A program made the position numbers and the translations under genes. The notes under the pieces are model-generated. The model worked only from the letters and a program-made list of their open reading frames with translations, was not told where the DNA came from and did no database searches. From assembly GCF_040126305.1 (NCBI RefSeq), contig NZ_CP149510.1:417001-481000 (forward strand): DNA of 64,000 nucleotides, in the 5' to 3' direction. Positions 62,459 through 64,000 of this stretch are shown here, piece after piece; position 1 is the first letter of the stretch, and every line of letters begins with the position of its first letter. This DNA comes from Pararhizobium sp. A13. Its GTDB lineage: Bacteria > Pseudomonadota > Alphaproteobacteria > Rhizobiales > Rhizobiaceae.

Positions 62459-63955
62459 TTAAACGCCGGCAGGCGGTGGTTCGATGCCCAGGAGATCGCG
62501 TGCCTTTTCCAGATCCCAGCCAAGCGGCCGGTCATCGGCATAGGTTGGCAGAACAGCGCGGAGATGGCGATAGAGCACGTCCGTGCCTGTTGCACGCGGG
62601 GCAATCGCCGCCTTGAAATCCTGGGCCTGCGCGGCGGCAGCAAATTCGATGCCAAGAATCTGCTCGGCATTGTCAATGACTGCTAGCAGCTTGACGGCCG
62701 CAGCCGTCGGATGCGCGAGAAAATCCTCCTGCAGCGCCGAGGTGACGCCTCCGTCGAGGCTAGCCGGCGCACCGAGCCGCCGGTTTTCTGCGGCAAGGGC
62801 CGCCGCCGTATATTGCGCGATCATGAAGCCGGACCCGGCACCCGGATCGGTCGCCAGGAAGGCCGGCAGGCCGCTCACTAGCGGATTGACCAGCCGGTCG
62901 ATCCGCCGCTCGCTCATCGCCGATATCTGGGCGATGGCGACCGCAAGGCTATCGAGCGCCTGCCCGAGAGCGGGTGCGACGGCATGCGCTTCGGACGAAA
63001 CAAGGGGGGCTTCCGGCGTGCCGGATACGGCGGGATTGTCTGTTACGGACGCAAGTTCCTGATCGACGATCGAACCGACAAAATCGAACACATCCCAGCC
63101 GGCGCCGTGCGCATGCGGGACTGAGCGAAGGCTCAAGGCATCTTGCGTGCGCGCGCCCTTGGCTGCCTCGATCAGGCCGCTGCCAGCGAGGCGTTCGCGC
63201 AGCACCCTGCCGACCTTCTCGATACCCTTCGACTTGCGAAGCGCCAGCACCGGTGCGTCGAACGCCGCCGCCTGACATCCGAGTGCCTCGACGGTCAACG
63301 CCGCGATGGCATCGGCCCATTCAAGAAAGCGCTCGGCACGCGCCAGAGCCAACGAGCCGAGCCCCGTCGAGCAGGCAGTACCGTTGACGAGGCTCAGACC
63401 TTCCTTGGCCTGCAGCACCAGCGGCTCGATGCCCAGTGTTTTCAGGGCTTCGGCGCCGCTCATCAGTTTCCCCTTCAACAGCACCCTACCCTCACCGATC
63501 AGTACCAGCGCGATGTGAGCGTTGTGGGAGAGATAGCCGGCGGAACCTTTCGTGGGCACATCGGGAATGCAGTCTTCGCGCAGGAAAGCCTGCAACGTCT
63601 CGACGATCGCCGGGCGCACGCCGGAATGGCCATGGGAAAAATTGGCGATCTGCGCCGCGATGATGGCGCGCACTTCGCGCGGCTCCAGCAGCGGGCCGAC
63701 GCCGCAGGCGTGGCTGAGGATGATGTTGCGCGACAGGCGGCTCTGGGATGGACGATCGACGACCGTATCGGCCAGCGCGCCGACACCTGTATTGACGCCA
63801 TAGGCACGCACGCCGCTTTCGACGATTGCTGAAACGATGCGGCTCGCTGTCTCCACCCGTTGAGCCGCCTCAGCGGACAGTGAGAGATTTGCGCCATCGG
63901 CAACCGCCGCCACGGCGCGCCAGTCGAGCGCCGTTTCGAGCACGATATCCCGCAC
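62459..63955 (-). CDS. histidine ammonia-lyase-like protein lacking the MIO triad
   Basis: 498 residues, clearly of the HAL/PAL fold: VRAYGVNTGVGALAD near 49-63, ILSHACGVGP at 79-88, ELASVTDNPAVSG near 310, and AHPTAAAVKLLAVIDNAEQI near 425. Where ammonia-lyases have [14 protein letters not shown], this has GSAG-YLS-HNAHIAL (137-150): Ala-Ser-Gly is replaced by Tyr141-Leu142-Ser143. MIO cannot form from these residues, so classic lyase activity is not expected. Often annotated hutH or hutH2 by similarity. GTG start at 63955, right after the stop of an upstream gene. Confidence 0.85.
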   Translation of the reverse strand: MRDIVLETALDWRAVAAVADGANLSLSAEAAQRVETASRIVSAIVESGVRAYGVNTGVGALADTVVDRPSQSRLSRNIILSHACGVGPLLEPREVRAIIAAQIANFSHGHSGVRPAIVETLQAFLREDCIPDVPTKGSAGYLSHNAHIALVLIGEGRVLLKGKLMSGAEALKTLGIEPLVLQAKEGLSLVNGTACSTGLGSLALARAERFLEWADAIAALTVEALGCQAAAFDAPVLALRKSKGIEKVGRVLRERLAGSGLIEAAKGARTQDALSLRSVPHAHGAGWDVFDFVGSIVDQELASVTDNPAVSGTPEAPLVSSEAHAVAPALGQALDSLAVAIAQISAMSERRIDRLVNPLVSGLPAFLATDPGAGSGFMIAQYTAAALAAENRRLGAPASLDGGVTSALQEDFLAHPTAAAVKLLAVIDNAEQILGIEFAAAAQAQDFKAAIAPRATGTDVLYRHLRAVLPTYADDRPLGWDLEKARDLLGIEPPPAGV

Positions 63956-63957
63956 GA

Positions 63958-64000
63958 TCAGCCTCCGAAATTGCCGATGAACTGGCGGAAGCTGGGGGAG
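63958..64000 (-). CDS. 3' end of an upstream gene (partial)
   Basis: The last 14 codons of a minus-strand frame, ending FRQFIGNFGG and TGA, 2 bp before the GTG of the HAL-like gene. Spacing suggests it is the preceding gene in the same operon. Too short to identify. Confidence 0.4.
   Translation of the reverse strand, partial: SPSFRQFIGNFGG

Noticed and set aside
1..64000. tRNA or rRNA genes, CRISPR arrays, insertion sequences, integrases, att sites
   Set aside because: None found: no cloverleaf-like segments, no regularly spaced repeats, and no transposase- or integrase-like proteins on either strand.

Overview
The window is about 64 kb of GC-rich alphaproteobacterial DNA. Gene content and order point to the Rhizobiaceae (Rhizobium, Agrobacterium or Ensifer type): a Pha/Mnh antiporter operon beside the aerobic cob cluster, a PrsDE-type secretion pair, many binding-protein ABC transporters, a glx/sox locus, a hut locus with two hutH-like genes, and a mosaic intergenic repeat of the type common in Rhizobium. 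Genes are packed in operons, many with ATGA or GTGA stop/start overlaps. I see no rRNA, tRNA, CRISPR array, prophage, transposase or integrase.

Layout. 1-1562 (+): end of a multisubunit Na+(K+)/H+ antiporter operon (phaD' E F G). 1572-8730 (mostly -): cobF-G-H-I-J, cobK (+), cobL, cobM, together covering every step from precorrin-2 to hydrogenobyrinate by the oxygen-dependent route. 9054-12145 (+): type I secretion ABC protein and membrane-fusion protein. 12272-13899: an EamA/DMT exporter convergent with ung. 14064-17077: modABC and a stand-alone ModE-like HTH protein. 17178-25598: a LacI-controlled sugar operon (Gfo/Idh/MocA dehydrogenase, TIM-barrel isomerase, complete ABC importer, SDR) with a perfect 18-bp operator, followed by a DAO-family flavoenzyme gene.

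27035-38832 (-): one long polyol/dihydroxyacetone operon. It runs binding protein, permease (broken by a one-base frameshift), permease, 67-residue membrane protein, two ATPases, a fused ATP-type DAK kinase, then split DhaL, DhaM-type EIIA, HPr, enzyme I, a small HTH-like protein and DhaK. It holds both an ATP-dependent and a complete private PTS-dependent dihydroxyacetone kinase.

39243-51690: the complete N-methylglutamate pathway for methylamine. mgsABC, gmaS and purU lie on the minus strand and mgdABCD on the plus strand, around an XRE-cupin regulator and a GlxA/AraC regulator. These genes are usually annotated glxBCD, glnT and soxBDAG. A 15-bp motif is repeated at the same distance upstream of mgsA and of the XRE gene.

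52001-60348: histidine catabolism (hutC, hutF, hutI, hutH, hutG, hutU, hutD) with a candidate HutC operator in the hutF-hutI gap. 60352-64000 (-): an uncharacterised cassette of an arginase-family protein with an altered metal ligand, a sarcosine/N-methyltryptophan-oxidase-like flavoenzyme, and a histidine-ammonia-lyase homologue whose MIO-forming Ala-Ser-Gly is replaced by Tyr-Leu-Ser. With the dha operon, this is the part most likely to hold undescribed chemistry.
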